Positions 27,600 to 41,074 of a stretch of DNA of 64,000 nt are shown here, piece by piece. The notes beneath the pieces were generated by a model. The model worked only from the letters and a program-made list of their open reading frames with translations, was not told the origin of the DNA and searched no databases. Numbering within the stretch: position 1 is the first letter of the stretch; each line of letters begins with the position of its first letter. Origin of the DNA: Sipunculus nudus. Its lineage: Eukaryota; Annelida; Sipuncula; Golfingiida; Sipunculidae. Made by a program: the position numbers and the translations under genes. The stretch spans positions 25,768,214 through 25,832,213 of the forward strand of contig CM049320.1 of NCBI GenBank assembly GCA_026874595.1, read 5' to 3'.

Positions 27600-30500
27600 T
27601 ATTTAATACGTACAGTAAAACCTTGAAATTACATCCACCATTAAGACCTTTATAAAATGGTCACCTTTGCAAGGTGGTTGTCAAAGTGAGATCTTATATA
27701 AAGAGCTAAAATGAATCAATTGAAAATGAATTGTTTTGAGGTAGTCACTAAACTGAGGTGGTCATTAGGACACAACAGGGTACGATCGAATTAGGCTAAA
27801 ATAATTACATGCTCCAGGTGCACAACTGAACAAAAACTACATGCACCTATTTCACTATTATGCACCTAGATTTCAACATGTACCTTGTGAGAAAATTTGC
27901 TCGTTAAGGAGTTTCTGTTGCTCAAAGAAAAAAAAATATGCTAATTTATGATTGTGATGTTTATGAATATAGTAAAAAAAATAAGATACTGCACCACAAT
28001 TTTTTTCATTGGTTTATAATACATGCTCTCTTGGTACGATTTCTACCAGCACATAAGAAAATGTACATGCAAATGTGCACAGATGCACCCTCTATGAGTA
28101 ATTTGCACCCTGCACAAGCAGTATGTGTCACTTAAATTTTTTAGCAGATGACTAAGGAGAAATAAGAAATGTCTTTCTGGATTCTTTATGTTACTTTCAT
28201 TTTAAAGAGCTCTAATAAAAAAAGAAGCCATTATATCCTTCAAGGACCTAAAGGCAGGTCAGTTGTTCAAATCATAAAACAATTTTCAATCATGCATGCC
28301 TCAGAGCATATTACCACCTACAAAGCTTCTGTCTTGAAATCTTTGAAGTCATTTGAAATGAAATATGAACACATAAATAGCTTTGAGCCCATTCTTTAAT
28401 TAACACTCAAGTCTTTAACAACTCCATTTTAATGGTCTTATCTTAAATCTTAAATCCTTCAGAAACGTTTTGCTTCCACCAGGAGGGCATGAGTTTATTC
28501 CTATTCATGTGTGTGTGTGTGTTTTTTTGAAAAAACATAACTGTTGCTAATCCCATGAAATTTTCATGGCACCCCAGGAATGGAATATGGGGACAATAAG
28601 CTAGCTGGTGAATAAAAACTTGGGTTGTGGAGTTCGATCCCCAAATTAAGGTCCATGCACATGGCAGAGGCCTGCATTCCTGACAATTGATGCATGTTTC
28701 TAGTTTAACCTGACATATTAATGCCTTCTGGAATTGCAATTTGTTATAATACTCAGCCCTTCAGATATGTATTTTCTTTTTAAATATTACCTTATAAGTC
28801 TCTTATTCCATTTTAAGTAGTTTTTAACCAAAAATATTCAATTGATATTATAATAATAATAATAATCAGTCTTTAAGAAACATCATGTCTAAGTTATACT
28901 CAACCCTTTGGAAACACCAGTTCGATCCACACTGATAGCAAGTCCTTCAGATACATCATTTCTAAATACTGTATTTCTTCTATTTTAAACTGCAGTTTTA
29001 AATATAAACCCAAAACCTGAAATACTTATGCAATCCTTAAAAAACATAATTTCTGCTAAACTAATGCTCAGTACACTAGACTCATAAGCGTTCAACCCAA
29101 ATTCAATCTTCAGAAATGTATGTCAGATTTTAAATAACACCTGACCCCTAAGAAAACATAATAATTATAAGCAATGTTCATCTCTTTAAAAAAAAAAACT
29201 GGTGTTTTCACTTAACTCATTGTGGTACCAATGGGCCACTGACCAGTCCTTAAAAAGCATAATATCTGAACCAAACTACATAATGAAAGTATTAAACCAA
29301 CCACTACAGATAAAAGTCAGCAAATATTAATGACTGGAGGTTATGTCCTGACATCCAGTTTCTCAAGTATACAGAGTAACTGATTCATTATTTATTGTCA
29401 ATTTACGAGTGCATCATTTATCTAAATTCAAGATCTGCTAAAAAAAAATATGTAATAATAAGTTTTAATTGATTTATCATGTAGGTATTAAAGACATTGT
29501 TTTGTATAATTGTAAAATACAGATACGAATATTGATGCCTATGGCAGACAATATATGCTATATTTATACACACGCTGTTACAAAACAGCTGTTTAAAATA
29601 CATCTGCCATCCATGAATTAATAAAATATTTCTTCAATTGTTTGATTGCAAAGAAAATTTTGTTCCCTACAGCTGTCTTTGACCAAAGCAAGAGTAAAGA
29701 AACCAGAGTAACAACTTCACAATGATCATGCATAAAGTCTTTATTGATCTGAAGCAGATAAAATTCTGAGCTTAAACTGTGATAACTTATTTTAGGACAC
29801 TGACATTAAGTACCAAACCCATTAGGAGGCAATCACAAATTGAAAATGTTTCCTGTAGCAAGTTAATACAGATGAAAATTGAACACTAACATAATATTTG
29901 CTGAATACCTTTAATTATGAAAAGAAAAGTCATTATTTCTTTTCGTTCCCAAGAATTTAACCTTGCCAATCAAATGGGAGAAACTTTGGCCATTAGAGAC
30001 ATGTGTTGACATAACAGGCAGTCAGAACACATTAATCTGAGCAAGTCAAGCTCATTGAATTTATTTTGTTTTAATTCAGGTATGTAATATTTTGTTGCTA
30101 AAGCTATGTAATTCAATTTTACTTTACATTACAGCACAAGCTCATATATATAGTGGTAATAACAATAATAATTGGATAATTGTATTTTTGTTAAAAATGT
30201 AACAATAATAATAATAATTATAATAATAATAATAATAATATTGATACTGATACTGATTATTATTATATTATAATATTATACTATATATATATATATATAT
30301 AGTTATAAAATTAAACTTAAATCAGTGTGATATATATTGAAATAAAACTGCCAAAATTTTCCTAGATTTATAAGCTTGTTTTTTAAATACACCATATTCA
30401 AACTGAAAAAAAATCTACTTGAAGAATGGCAAAGCTGATAAAAAGAATATGTTTTAAGATTGTAATATTGTCAGACTCTTCGCAAACACAATGGTCCATA

Positions 30501-31905
30501 TGTTGATGATAAAAAAATAAATGAGCTAGCTGCATTAGCATAAATTTATATTTTGTTTGATGTATATATAATGCATGAAGCCAGGAAATGAGATTTCTGA
30601 TCAGCAAATATCTTTATATTGATAACCATGCAGGTATAGCACAAAATATATATCTTTACACCTCTTCTTACTAATTGAATATATGTAACTAAGTGACTAT
30701 AGTTGCATCACATTTGCTGGAATTATTATGATCTCTCTAATAAATATAGAATTAAAAATTAATTAAAATATAAAAAAAATCCATAATTATAAATCACAAA
30801 ATAAAAATTAAAATATAAACAAAAATAGAATTCTTTGGAAAAAGACGATACAATTTACATCTTGTTGAAGGAGGAAGTGCGCCTGCTAGAACAGCCAAGT
30901 TTGATTGATGTAACAGCCATGTTGGCTGTCACTTCTCACTGAATGTTCTCCATCAGATGCCTTTATAAATGGCCGTTTGATAAGGTCTACTCTCTCGGGG
31001 TCTTTTTATCCATTATATTACCTTTACTTTCTAGTCCTTTGGCTTTTAGGAACAGGGTTCCAATCGATCATTTTAGCTTTTAAGAGCTGGGAACCAATCA
31101 ACCTCCGTGTCCTCAAAAATGGAAAGTAAAATGGCATCCACATATAAATCCTTTATTTTGATCTTTGTTATTGTGATTTTGCACTATGTTTTATCTTAAT
31201 ACTTCGATCTCTTACCCAGCCATAACATGGACAAAATCAATAAAATATTGAATATGTGTGGAGTCAGAGATTTTACGGGTAATGGTGCCACTGCCCTGTA
31301 GTCAGTTTGTCTTCCATGCACTAGCTATATGACTTTTCGAGAATCAGTGTATCCCAGCTCTCAGCAGAAAGAAATTGCATGGCTTTAAACCAGAAAGAAA
31401 CTTCATGCATGTTGGGAGATGAATAATATATATTATAAAATTATAGGATAAAAAGGATTTATAAAACAAAAGCTAATTTATAATTATTTTGGTTCTGATC
31501 AATACATTTATATTTTATAATCATTGGCCAATATATACAACTCATCTTGTTAAATTTATATTAAGTGCTTTCGAAAACACCTTGTCTTACATTAGAGTTT
31601 AGAGACTCTAATTTATTGCTTCTTTTAAATAAACACAACAATCTTATAGAAGGATTATGTGTTGAAGATGCTATGAATTATGAGTGGAAAAATTGCATCT
31701 GCAGACATGAAACCTAATGTACAAAGTGTTTTATTTTTTTTAATAATGTAAAATGTAAGTTACAACACTTTGAGAGCAGGGCCAGGAATATTTTTGACTT
31801 TGTTAGCCATGCATGAGCATAAAAAAAAACTTATTTGTGACCCATATCTGTGACATAATTATGCCAAAACATTCGCAGTTGTTTGCCACTTCTCTGGAAA
31901 TGTTG
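27600..31905. other. AT-rich non-coding stretch, little recognisable
   Basis: No supported exon. It includes a CAGTAAAACCTTG-type MITE end near 27613, a diverged repeat near 28480-28740, an (ATA)n run at 30200-30241 and a short TA run near 30284. A less AT-rich island lies at 30865-31140. Confidence 0.5.
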
Positions 31906-31917
31906 TACAGTAGAACC

Positions 31918-33454
31918 CTGAATATCCAAATAGTTTGAGGAACAAATTTTGTTTGGATATTTGAGATTTACAGTATGCTAGGTAAACCATTTTTCCAAAA
32001 ATTATTTTTTTAAAGGATAGGTCCATGGCCTGTAGGTGGCACTAGTGTCTACTGAATGAAGATGATGGTAAACCAAATGATAAGAATGATATGTTATTTT
32101 AAAGCCTTCTGGGTTTCAGGTTTTATATGCATGTGGTTAGGAATAATCTAGAAGCCATAACCTGTTGTTAAGATATAAGAGCGAATCTCTTATTTCTATG
32201 ACATTTCTATGACGAGATTTCACCATTATACAATTGAGGCACCAGCAGGGTTAATTCAAAGCAGGGACTTTAATTCAGCTCCAAAGTCCAGCTCCTTAAC
32301 CACTAGGCTACGTCCTACACCTTTTTCAATTAGTATATACTATTTCAACAGTGATACAGGTACAGTGTATTAAAGTTTCAATATGCTAATTATCTTAATC
32401 CTGCCAGTAACTTTATCTCATCAGAACAATATTTTTCTAAATCTTATTTTTATATGAAGATCATATTATACATGCTAGGTAAATACCTCAGCTGGTGTTG
32501 ATCATTGATATAAATCACTGAACAATTAAAGTTGATTGCAAATTACCTTTATTCAAATCACAGTTCATGTGTTACAACCATGCAGTCATGGCGCACCATA
32601 ACTTTCACTTTCTATGATTCTGAAACCTGACACAGAGCCAAACTGATGTCACAGAAAACCAAACTTTTTTTTTGGTTGAGGTATTTACCTCCATTTTTAA
32701 TGCTAACTTAACTATACATATATGTTCATCTGAAGAATTCCATTCCGGTTCCAGCTACATGACAGGGCAGTATCACATGCTTCCTCTCATTTTATATTCT
32801 GGCTTCAACCAGGCCTGATGACTACTGCACCTGCAGGCCCTGCATGTGTAACCATCCCCATTGGCACCGCCCAAAGGCACACTCATTTGTGAGTGAAACA
32901 CGGCTGTTGGGCATGACCTTCAAATTTAGCCTGCAGAGTCTCACCCTGGGTGGGGGCAAACATGAAAATTCTCACTGCCTGGGCTGAGATTCGAACTCAC
33001 AATCTCCCAGCTTCGAGTGCTGTGTTCTACCCCTGAGCCACATAAGCCGGATGGAAAACCAAACTTTGAGTTAGCTTACCATAGGAGAAGCATACAGAAA
33101 CAATCTTAGAAAGAGTAATTAAAATATTACAAGGGGACAGTGTAACGTAAGTACACATACATGTGATTGGAAGAATGCATGCACCGTAAAGACTTAATGA
33201 CAAAAGCTCTCAGTAACCCATTGAGCTTATTTAGATGTGCTGATCAGGCCATTTGTTATTTTTCATGGGCCAGTGAACGCCATGAAGCCAGTAATCGTCA
33301 GAATCACATTCTTATTTATTTATTTTAGAATTTATTTCCTGAATGTCATATTTCTGCTTTTTGGTAAACCGGCAGACGTAAATTTCAATTCCTCAAAATT
33401 TTAGAAAAATGAATTTTCAGAAAAAATGAAATATGGAAATTCAAGGCTCCACTG
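31918..33454. mobile_element. Old Tigger/pogo-like TIR element
   Basis: Ends CAGTAGAACCCTGAATATCC and, inverted, TTCAAGGCTCCACTG, with TA on both outer sides. The two ends match over about 21 bases with a few changes. The interior holds no transposase frame and is interrupted by a SINE at 32668-33053. An old, non-autonomous or decayed copy. Confidence 0.55.
32668..33053 (-). mobile_element. tRNA-derived SINE family M, full copy M1
   Basis: On the minus strand the head reads like a tRNA: GGCTTATGTGGCTCAGGGG (A box region) and GTGAGTTCGAATCTC (B box). A ~300 bp body and an A-rich tail (T run at 32665-32672 on the plus strand) follow. It is flanked by the perfect direct repeat GAAAACCAAACTTT at 32654-32667 and 33054-33067, a target-site duplication as left by LINE-driven insertion. 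Confidence 0.82.
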
Positions 33455-33847
33455 TAGTTATATGCTTTTGTTCAAACTTAGCATCATGAATTAGCCATGA
33501 CTGATGCATGACAACTATCATTAGTGGTGAGCAACTTAACTGATTATATAGATGACTGGTCATTTTCTTTCATAATTGTTTTAATAAATAAAGTCACTTG
33601 CATTTTCGCATAATCCATCATAAACAATTACTAGAATGTATGCAGATCCAGGAAGTCATATTTTTTTCCAAACAAATATTCTTATTCTGTCAGGGATATA
33701 ATAAATAATGGGCAAAAACAGTGAACAGCATTAAAATTAATTTAACTATGAGTGACAAATAAGTGCATGTCAATAACCCGGCCATCACCTTGACTGACCT
33801 AGAAAAACAAGTTAGACTGGATTCTCTCAGTCAATATTTCAGATATA

Positions 33848-34022
33848 CAGTGGAACCCTGCCTTGCCACCACACCACAAAAGGGACCACCCCCAAAATTA
33901 CAACCACTTTTCATTGTCCCAAATATATGATCCAGGTAACTTTGTTTCACAAATACGACCACCCCAAAATTACGACCACCTTGGTCAGGCCCCAAGGTGG
34001 TCGTACATGTGGGGTTCCACTG
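33848..34022. mobile_element. 175 bp MITE with TA target duplication
   Basis: Terminal inverted repeats CAGTGGAACCC and GGGTTCCACTG, each with TA directly outside. The body contains inverted ACGACCACC/GGTGGTCGT blocks, so the whole may fold. Confidence 0.8.
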
Positions 34023-34131
34023 TAATTCTATATAGCATATTTCATAACTAGTCACATGGTACATAAAATAATTAATTACTAATCGATCATTGGTTGTTTT
34101 TATCTTTCAATCATTAAATATGATTTCTTTT

Positions 34132-34368
34132 AAACTTTATTTATTTTAAATGGATTGTACAACTAGTTATAACAACTAATACAATCGAGGCACTCTCAAT
34201 GGCTTGGGTGTTGGTGCTCGGTAGTCAGTAAGGGTGGAGGCATCTGGAGAAACTGGAGAAAACAACCGACCTTGGATGGGCCACCACAACCCAATCTCAT
34301 AGCCATACTTGAAATTGAATCCAAATAGCCAGCAGAGAGGGCCGATCGTTTTACCACTCAGCTGTCCA
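34132..34368 (-). mobile_element. tRNA-derived SINE family O, copy O2
   Basis: Homologous to the copy at 42850 over its full length (GTACAACTAGTTATAA, GGCACTCTCAATGGCT, CCGACCTTGGA, ACCACTCAGCTGTCC). The B box has decayed (GAATCCAAATAGCC region). Confidence 0.75.
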
Positions 34369-34604
34369 TTGCAACACATGGTGTAATCAACTTTCCAAAG
34401 TTTGCAACTTTCATCCAGATTTTGTGGTACTATATAATCGGCCTGAAAGACACCTGTCCAATAAGTAACTGACCTTTCAAATAAGACCACATGTGTTTTA
34501 AGACTCATTTTTGCCACTCTCATGGGTGGTCTTATAACATAGGTTTCTCTATACAATGAAATATATAGTTGTAAAATTATATTATTTTTAAGTTAATATG
34601 TTTT

Positions 34605-34955
34605 GTTTGTTTGAGATAACCTCCTGCAATTTTTTATGGCTAGCATAACTCTATATTTACATCTGTGGAATTGAGGTATCACCTGTAGTATCATATGCTT
34701 CCTCTAATTATATATCCTAGTGTAAATCAGGCCTGGTGACTACTGCACCTGCGGGCCTGGGTGTGCAATCGCCCCCATTGCTGGGTCAGGAACCCCCAAA
34801 AGGAGCACTCATTTATGAGTGAAACACTGCTGTTGGGCATGGCCTTTCCATTAATCTTGCAGTGTGCTCGTCCTTGGTTGGTGAAAAATCTCACTGCCCT
34901 GACTGAGACTCTCCCAGAATTTAGAGGCCAGTGCTCTCTGCCTGAGCCATAGAAG
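34605..34955 (-). mobile_element. tRNA-derived SINE family M, copy M2
   Basis: Full-length relative of M1 with GGCCTGGTGACTACTGCACC, GTGAAACACTGCTGTTGGGC and a mutated tRNA-like head at its right end. Confidence 0.72.
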
Positions 34956-35094
34956 CAAGTTTTATTATATTATTATATATATTCATAGCAACCAAAGTCC
35001 AAACCAATCTACTCTGTCTAGATTTCAAAGCTTATTATACACTAGATTAGCATGAAAACCACTAATAACAACCAAAAGAGGGGTCGATGACATT

Positions 35095-35290
35095 CATCAT
35101 ACTGCTTCCACCGCTGCATGGTTAGGCAATAATTAATGTGGGGCAATTAAAACACTGATTTAATCACAGTCCCTCTTTTATTAATGGTTCTGCAGTCTTC
35201 TTAATCACTATTGCTGTTGTTAATTAATAATGAATGAAGCCTGCTGCCGTTAATGGCCTATTAGTCGTAGCCCATTAGTTGTTGAAAATG
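35095..35290. promoter_or_regulatory. TAAT-rich cluster, possible enhancer
   Basis: A non-repetitive stretch with many ATTA/TAAT cores (AATAATTAATG, GGCAATTAAAAC, TTATTAATGG, TTAATTAATAATG, GTTAATGGCC), the core bound by homeodomain proteins. AT-richness alone can create such motifs, so support is weak. Confidence 0.25.
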
Positions 35291-35699
35291 TCAAAGTTCA
35301 AGGTGAGGTTTATCATAGCATGTACCTACTCTAGGAATTACCACAATACCAGGCCTTCTCTGTGGATTTTATTCTTTAGAAAGATAAAATGTAAAAGCTG
35401 TAAATGGGATTGTATCAATTTTAATTGAAATGATCAATATGATCAGCTTGGATAGCTGAATTTCAGTGATGCACATACTGTTTACCACACAAATTATTAG
35501 TTTTCTGGTAATGGAAATTACATTTATTCCACAGTTCTACATTAACTATCATATATTTTTGTATTAATCTGTAACATTTTACTATTATGTACTTTACTTA
35601 TACATGTATACATCCCTGTCTTGTCACAAAAGTATGTTTGAATGGACCAAATTGATAAAAATAATTCTTGTCTTGTGTAACCATTAAAGTATATTAAAG

Positions 35700-36320
35700 G
35701 GATCTGCCGTAAGTATCCATAATGGGGAGCATTACTGACTGACCTATGTATACAGCGATTAAGGTGATTAATTTACCTGGCTATCCCCTTTAATCATTAA
35801 GGGGAGCTTACTCACTGACCTATATAGCTGTATCAATTAAGGTAAGCATAGATTAGCTGTATTGTTAAGCTGAACATTAATAATTATTTTAATAACTCAT
35901 TAATGTGAGTAATACTGGGTGATCTAAGTGCAAATATAGGTGGGCAATACTGGACTATCTAAGAATGCATTATTACAGATGGGCGATACTGGCTGACCTA
36001 GGTATCCATTAAGGTAAGCATTTCTTGCTATCCTGTTAAGGTGAAAAAATTTAATGACTACCCTAAGCATATCCATTAAGATCAGCATTACTGACTGACC
36101 TAAGTATCCATTAAGGTGACCAATACAGGCTGACGTAGATGTCCATTAAGGTGAGCAATACTGGCCGACTGACCAAATAATCCATTAATGTAGGCATTAT
36201 TTGCTGCTGACTTTAACCATAATGTTGTTTTTAATGTTTGACTATTAGGGTGACCTGATTACTGCATGGCTGCACTGTTTGTCCTTTAAGGTAAGCATTA
36301 CTGGTTTACCTGTGCAATAA
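35700..36320 (+). repeat. Degenerate ~40 bp minisatellite
   Basis: Loosely repeated TATCCATTAAGGTGAGCA, ATACTGGCTGACCTAAG and variants. Spacing is irregular and copies are diverged. Confidence 0.7.
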
Positions 36321-36977
36321 TTAACATGTCTGTTTATGGCAGGGCCCTTTATTGGGCCTTAGCCCACATTCTGGGCCAAAAATGCTCATTTAATCTCAAT
36401 TTCCTTAATACTTACACTCCTGGCTATAATAATAATAATACAAGTAAAGGAATCTCTGGCATTTAATTGCATTAAAAGTGAAAGTTATTCAAATGTACAG
36501 AGTAATATTTTTTATCATGAAACATACTGACCTTTTGGAAGGTATGAGTCTCAAAATGAAATAAAATGATGGAAAATAGTTTTTATGCAAGTGTGTCAAG
36601 ACCTGTGTTTATTTGAATTTAACCCTTTGCAGCATGCAAAATTGAGGGCCATCAATGTCATTTATTAGACATGGTTATAATTCTCATGTACATGCCGGCA
36701 CGGTCCAATCTACATCATTACAAACTCGGGAAAAACGCAAAAGCAAGATTTCAAACAAGTCATCAGTATTACTGGTGATAGGAATCAGTTAAAAGATCAT
36801 ATTCAATAAATGAAGGATAGAAAATGACCGACGACTGATTATTAATAGATAATTTTATGTACCATCTGCATTACCATTAAACATGCTATATTGAATTATA
36901 CCTAAAATATTGACAAAGTAAATTCAGTCTAACTTGTACATCATGCTGAAAATTCAAGATAATGGCTGGGTTGTTCA

Positions 36978-37284
36978 GGCCAATATAAAACAAAGGGTAT
37001 GGTAGGGTATGGTTCTCAGGCATTTTTTTTTTTAGAAATCAGTGCAAGTGGGCGATATTTTATTTCTGACCTTTTTTATATGTTTCTATAAAAAATATCA
37101 CATGATCCAGGGAAAGCATAAAAATAATGGATAATTTTGCAAAACAGGTAAAAGCACTACATAAACTGTACTATTTTATCTTCTTGAAAGATAAAATCAA
37201 AATAAAAATTTTTGATGCCGGGGGGGGGGGGGGGGGTAAAATTGATGCAGGCAGTGCCTGAGAACCATACCTTTTTTTTTGGCC
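36978..37284 (-). mobile_element. Family A MITE, complete copy A2
   Basis: Inverted ends GGTATGGTTCTCAGGCA / TGCCTGAGAACCATACC with GGCC outside A/T runs. The inner TTTCCCTGGATCATGTG (minus strand) matches the other A copies. A G homopolymer of about 18 sits inside near 37220. Confidence 0.75.
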
Positions 37285-38689
37285 TATATAACCTTTATTG
37301 ATTGCTCAAGGTTAAGCTTCAATGCTTTAAGCAGTTTCGTGCCCCATGTTTCTTGTATATCTGACACAATAAGATATAATATGACTTCTTCTGATGTGCA
37401 TACATAATCGTTTTTGATGGAATAAGCAAAAATCAAATTAAATTGATTATGAAAGAATAAAACTTACCATTGAAATCTTACCATTAAATTTACTTTAAAC
37501 AGAAATAGACCTAAAATATTGACCAAGTGTTAATCTCAGTCTGACTAGTACATAATCAAATAAAATCATTCTGACATCGCTACTTTGTGTCCTAGCTGTC
37601 TCTTATTTCTTTTAGTGGATTACAATATATATTTCTGGTTGAAATGATTTCTACACATGTACATATATGACCATTTGTGATTAAAAAAATTATGCAAAAA
37701 TATAACCAATTTTATTAATTATGAAACAAAATACCCAATTATTGATATAAAGGATTAATTGGCACACCACTGATAAAAATCTAACGTACCTTATCTTAAT
37801 TGAATGGAAACTCCATGAATAAATACATCCTAATATTAATGTAGGTGGATATATACAGGTTACAGATCTTCTGGCAGTCTGCACTGTGCGTCTACAGAGT
37901 AAGCTTGGCTTTGGTCACGTACAAGAGATGCTGGTACAACCCCGGAAAATGGCTGCTAATTACATTACCACCTGTCGTATAGCTTCTCAGGTGGTCACTA
38001 ACTGGCACGAGTTATGGATGGTCGTTAACACTTCTATAGATTGGTTCTGCACACCATGGGTATACACTGCATTCTGTTTCATACATCACAATACTAATTC
38101 AGCTTCTAGTTTATGCTTCATTTCAAGATCATGTGCCCCAACTGGCTTTTTAATTCATTTTCTTGTGTGATTATATTTTCTAATATATAAATAATATTTT
38201 TCATAAAATGCATATGGTAGGTGTACTTGTTCTGGAGAATTTCCACCATATACACAAATAAATAAGCAATGAAATTATAATATTTCACGATCAGCAAAAT
38301 CTTGTGGAAACATATACTATGCTTTAATGTGTTGTTCGTGTGTGTTTTGTGACTGTTCACAACATAGCACCAGCGATCAGGAATGGATTCTCATAAATAT
38401 TTCAGGGCATTCTGGAAATTGGCACAAATGAAGAATTAATAAAATTCTTTTGTTGTCCTGGCACATGTTCCAGTTTCAGGAATGTCATCCAGGAATATTC
38501 ACATATGTACAGTCACTTATGCATGAATTAACATGGGAATATGGGCAGGAAAAGTGAAGGCAAACACAGTTTGGGAGCATTCCACAATAGAGACCCCCCA
38601 CACAGCAGCTAGGCTAACATTCCTTTGCGCCACAATCACAGTAGTTATTGAGTGGATTTAGCTTTTCATTGTCAAATGCAGACCACTAT

Positions 38690-39175
38690 AGAGACATAAA
38701 GCCCACTAAATACATTATCCCTCTGGAGACATTGTGCCCACATACTTAGTATATTGTGCGCTTGTACTAGAGAAATTCTGCTAACTAGAGACATTATGAC
38801 ATTTGGAGAATGTGCCCACCAGAGAAATTGTGCCCACTGGATAAATATGTGCAATCTAGAGATATATTGTGCCCAGTACTTTGTGCTCAAGACATCATGC
38901 CCATAGGAGACATTGTCCAGACTGGAAACAATGCACAGACTAGAGAACATGCCCAGTACCAACATTGTGCCCACTGGAGACATTGTGCTGCACTGAAGAC
39001 AAAATGCCCATTGATGACATTGTCCCCACTGGAGACATTGTGCCCAGTTGAAGTCTAGAGACACTGTGCCCACTAGAGACACTGAACCCACTAGAGACAT
39101 TGTGATCACTGGAGACACAGTGCCCACTAAAGACACAATACCCACTAGAAACATTGTGCCCGAAAAGAGACACTG
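38690..39175 (+). repeat. Degenerate 18 bp minisatellite
   Basis: Unit near GAGACATTGTGCCCACTG, about 25 imperfect copies. Because 18 is a multiple of 3 it opens long but meaningless frames on both strands. Confidence 0.9.
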
Positions 39176-39182
39176 CTTGAAT

Positions 39183-39389
39183 ACAATCCTGTAACTCACA
39201 GGATATAGGTCAGTGACCTCATTTCAGGCTTCCAGGGAGATCCTTTTAGGACCTTTAAGAATGCCCAGTTTCATGATCCTGGCCTTTATTGTTACTGCTA
39301 ACAGACAGTGAAAATATCTAAGGAACGATGGACAGTAAAATCATTGCTAATTACCTCAGTTGACTTTCAGCCAGCTAAGCTAAATAGTC
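39183..39389 (+). mobile_element. Family B 3' fragment
   Basis: Core-like block (CTCATTTCAGGCTTCC, GACCTTTAAGAATGCC), then GATGGACAG and a decayed terminus TTTCAGCCAGCTAAGCTAAA. It directly follows the 18 bp minisatellite. Confidence 0.6.
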
Positions 39390-40875
39390 ATCTATCCATT
39401 CTGCGCCTCAACTGTATAATGACTGGCCCAGGCCAGCTCTGTAAAACTCACAAATAGCAAATGATAAACAATGACATGAAATTAAAAGTAATCCCTTATA
39501 AAATCCTCTCAAATGACATCACAGCTCACTTCAGACACGAGTCTCACCAAATCAATAACGCTGGTTTGAAATCAGACCAGGTTTGCTTTGACATTCGAAA
39601 ACCTCGTATTTCTCACAGATGACTATCACCAGCTGATGTTGAGGGACCAATATTGCATCAATACAATGGTTGAAATAATAAGTCTCATAAATGAGTCTCT
39701 TTTCTTTAATCTCTGATGTTTAAGCATGTAATGCAATACCATGTATCTGCAAGGTTATATATATGGCCATGTACATGCACTCAAGCATGTTTTCTGGTTA
39801 TATTTTTTGAGTGTTTACATGACATTATTAAATCAGCAGCTGTCAATTAATGCTGTTTTTGTATGTGACCAATGACCTTGACTGAGATAACAGGGGCTAA
39901 TATATGTTGTAAAATGTAGACTGATTCTTATATTTTAAATAATCTGTTTCTTAAATAAATTGTAAGGCAGGTATTTGCTTACCTTGTTAATAATAAGTTC
40001 CTTAAATCTTCCACTCTATACATTACAATTTTTCCCTTAAAATGTAACAAATTAAATTTTCAAAGCAAAAATCAGGTATTATAATGATATGATTAAAGGG
40101 ACATAATCAGGATCAATATTATGCCTTTCTCCACAATATCAGTTCTGATTTAATTTATACAAAGGGATCCCAGCAGAACCATCCCACCACACAGTCTCAT
40201 TTCCATGCATGTGGCTGTTTAACACCTTGTTATGACTGTGCGCGTTGGTAAACACAGTCAATGTGTGTCTGTTTACCTGACAAGGCTGCATGACCAGAGG
40301 TCTGATTAAGAGTGGCAACACGCAGTGTTTCAGCCAGCTGGAACATGTATTATATTTTTTGGCCAAGTCAGTCAGGGCATATCCTGATTGACACGTGTTG
40401 TGGCTCTGCGCTGCACACAGCCCAACACACTGTGTTTATGTTGACACCTGCGATTGCGCCTGGTTCACTGTTTTTAAAACTTGTTTACAGAAGTATAAGC
40501 AAACGGTTTCAAGGCAATATTTTGGCAGGTACAGATTTAATTCAAAGGGAAGAAGCTATTTTTAGTGTTAACTCAACATGCTTCATAGGTGATTGGGCCC
40601 CTTTAAGGGAAATGGATGGATCACAGAGCTTCAAGTTGGTACTTCTAATGATTTCCTACTTCCTGTATCTTAAATCTCAGCTGAATTTTACAAATCTATT
40701 ATACAGATCAGGCTTAAGGATATGCCTTTTATAATTTTATATATAAGCATTTTTTCATTATGTAGCCCTATACATATAATGTAATCTTATTAATCAAAAT
40801 CCTACCTCAAGAGAATCCATGTTTAATCTCACTCTAGCTGGCCTCTTGCTGATATCAAGCCTGGTCTTAAAACTT

Positions 40876-41074
40876 TGACCTTTGACCTCAAGCATTCATT
40901 CACTACAGAGAGCAGGCAGTGAGCATATTTTGTTATTGTAAACTGCCTCATGAATATTCATTGTTGTGACTCAAAATGATTTTAAGGATTACGGTCTCAC
41001 TATAACAAATTGGCATGAAATAAAGACACCGGATACCCGTTACTCAGGTGTCAACCTTGGGTTGCCATGGCAAC
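40876..41074. promoter_or_regulatory. Candidate regulatory segment: perfect DR1 and RFX X-box
   Basis: TGACCTTTGACCT at 40876-40888 is, inverted, AGGTCAAAGGTCA, the ideal direct-repeat-1 site for HNF4/RXR-type nuclear receptors. GTTGCCATGGCAAC at 41061-41074 is a perfect palindromic X-box (RFX site). No repeat family is seen here. Function is inferred from motifs only; any target gene is unknown. Confidence 0.35.

Noticed and set aside
38672-39199. 175-residue open frame on the minus strand
   Set aside because: It reads through the degenerate 18 bp minisatellite; the composition (Ser/Val/Gly/Cys repeats) is a by-product of the period.
40312-40734. 140-residue open frame on the plus strand
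   Set aside because: No recognisable motif, no repeat support and no codon-like character visible; length alone is not enough in a 64 kb window.
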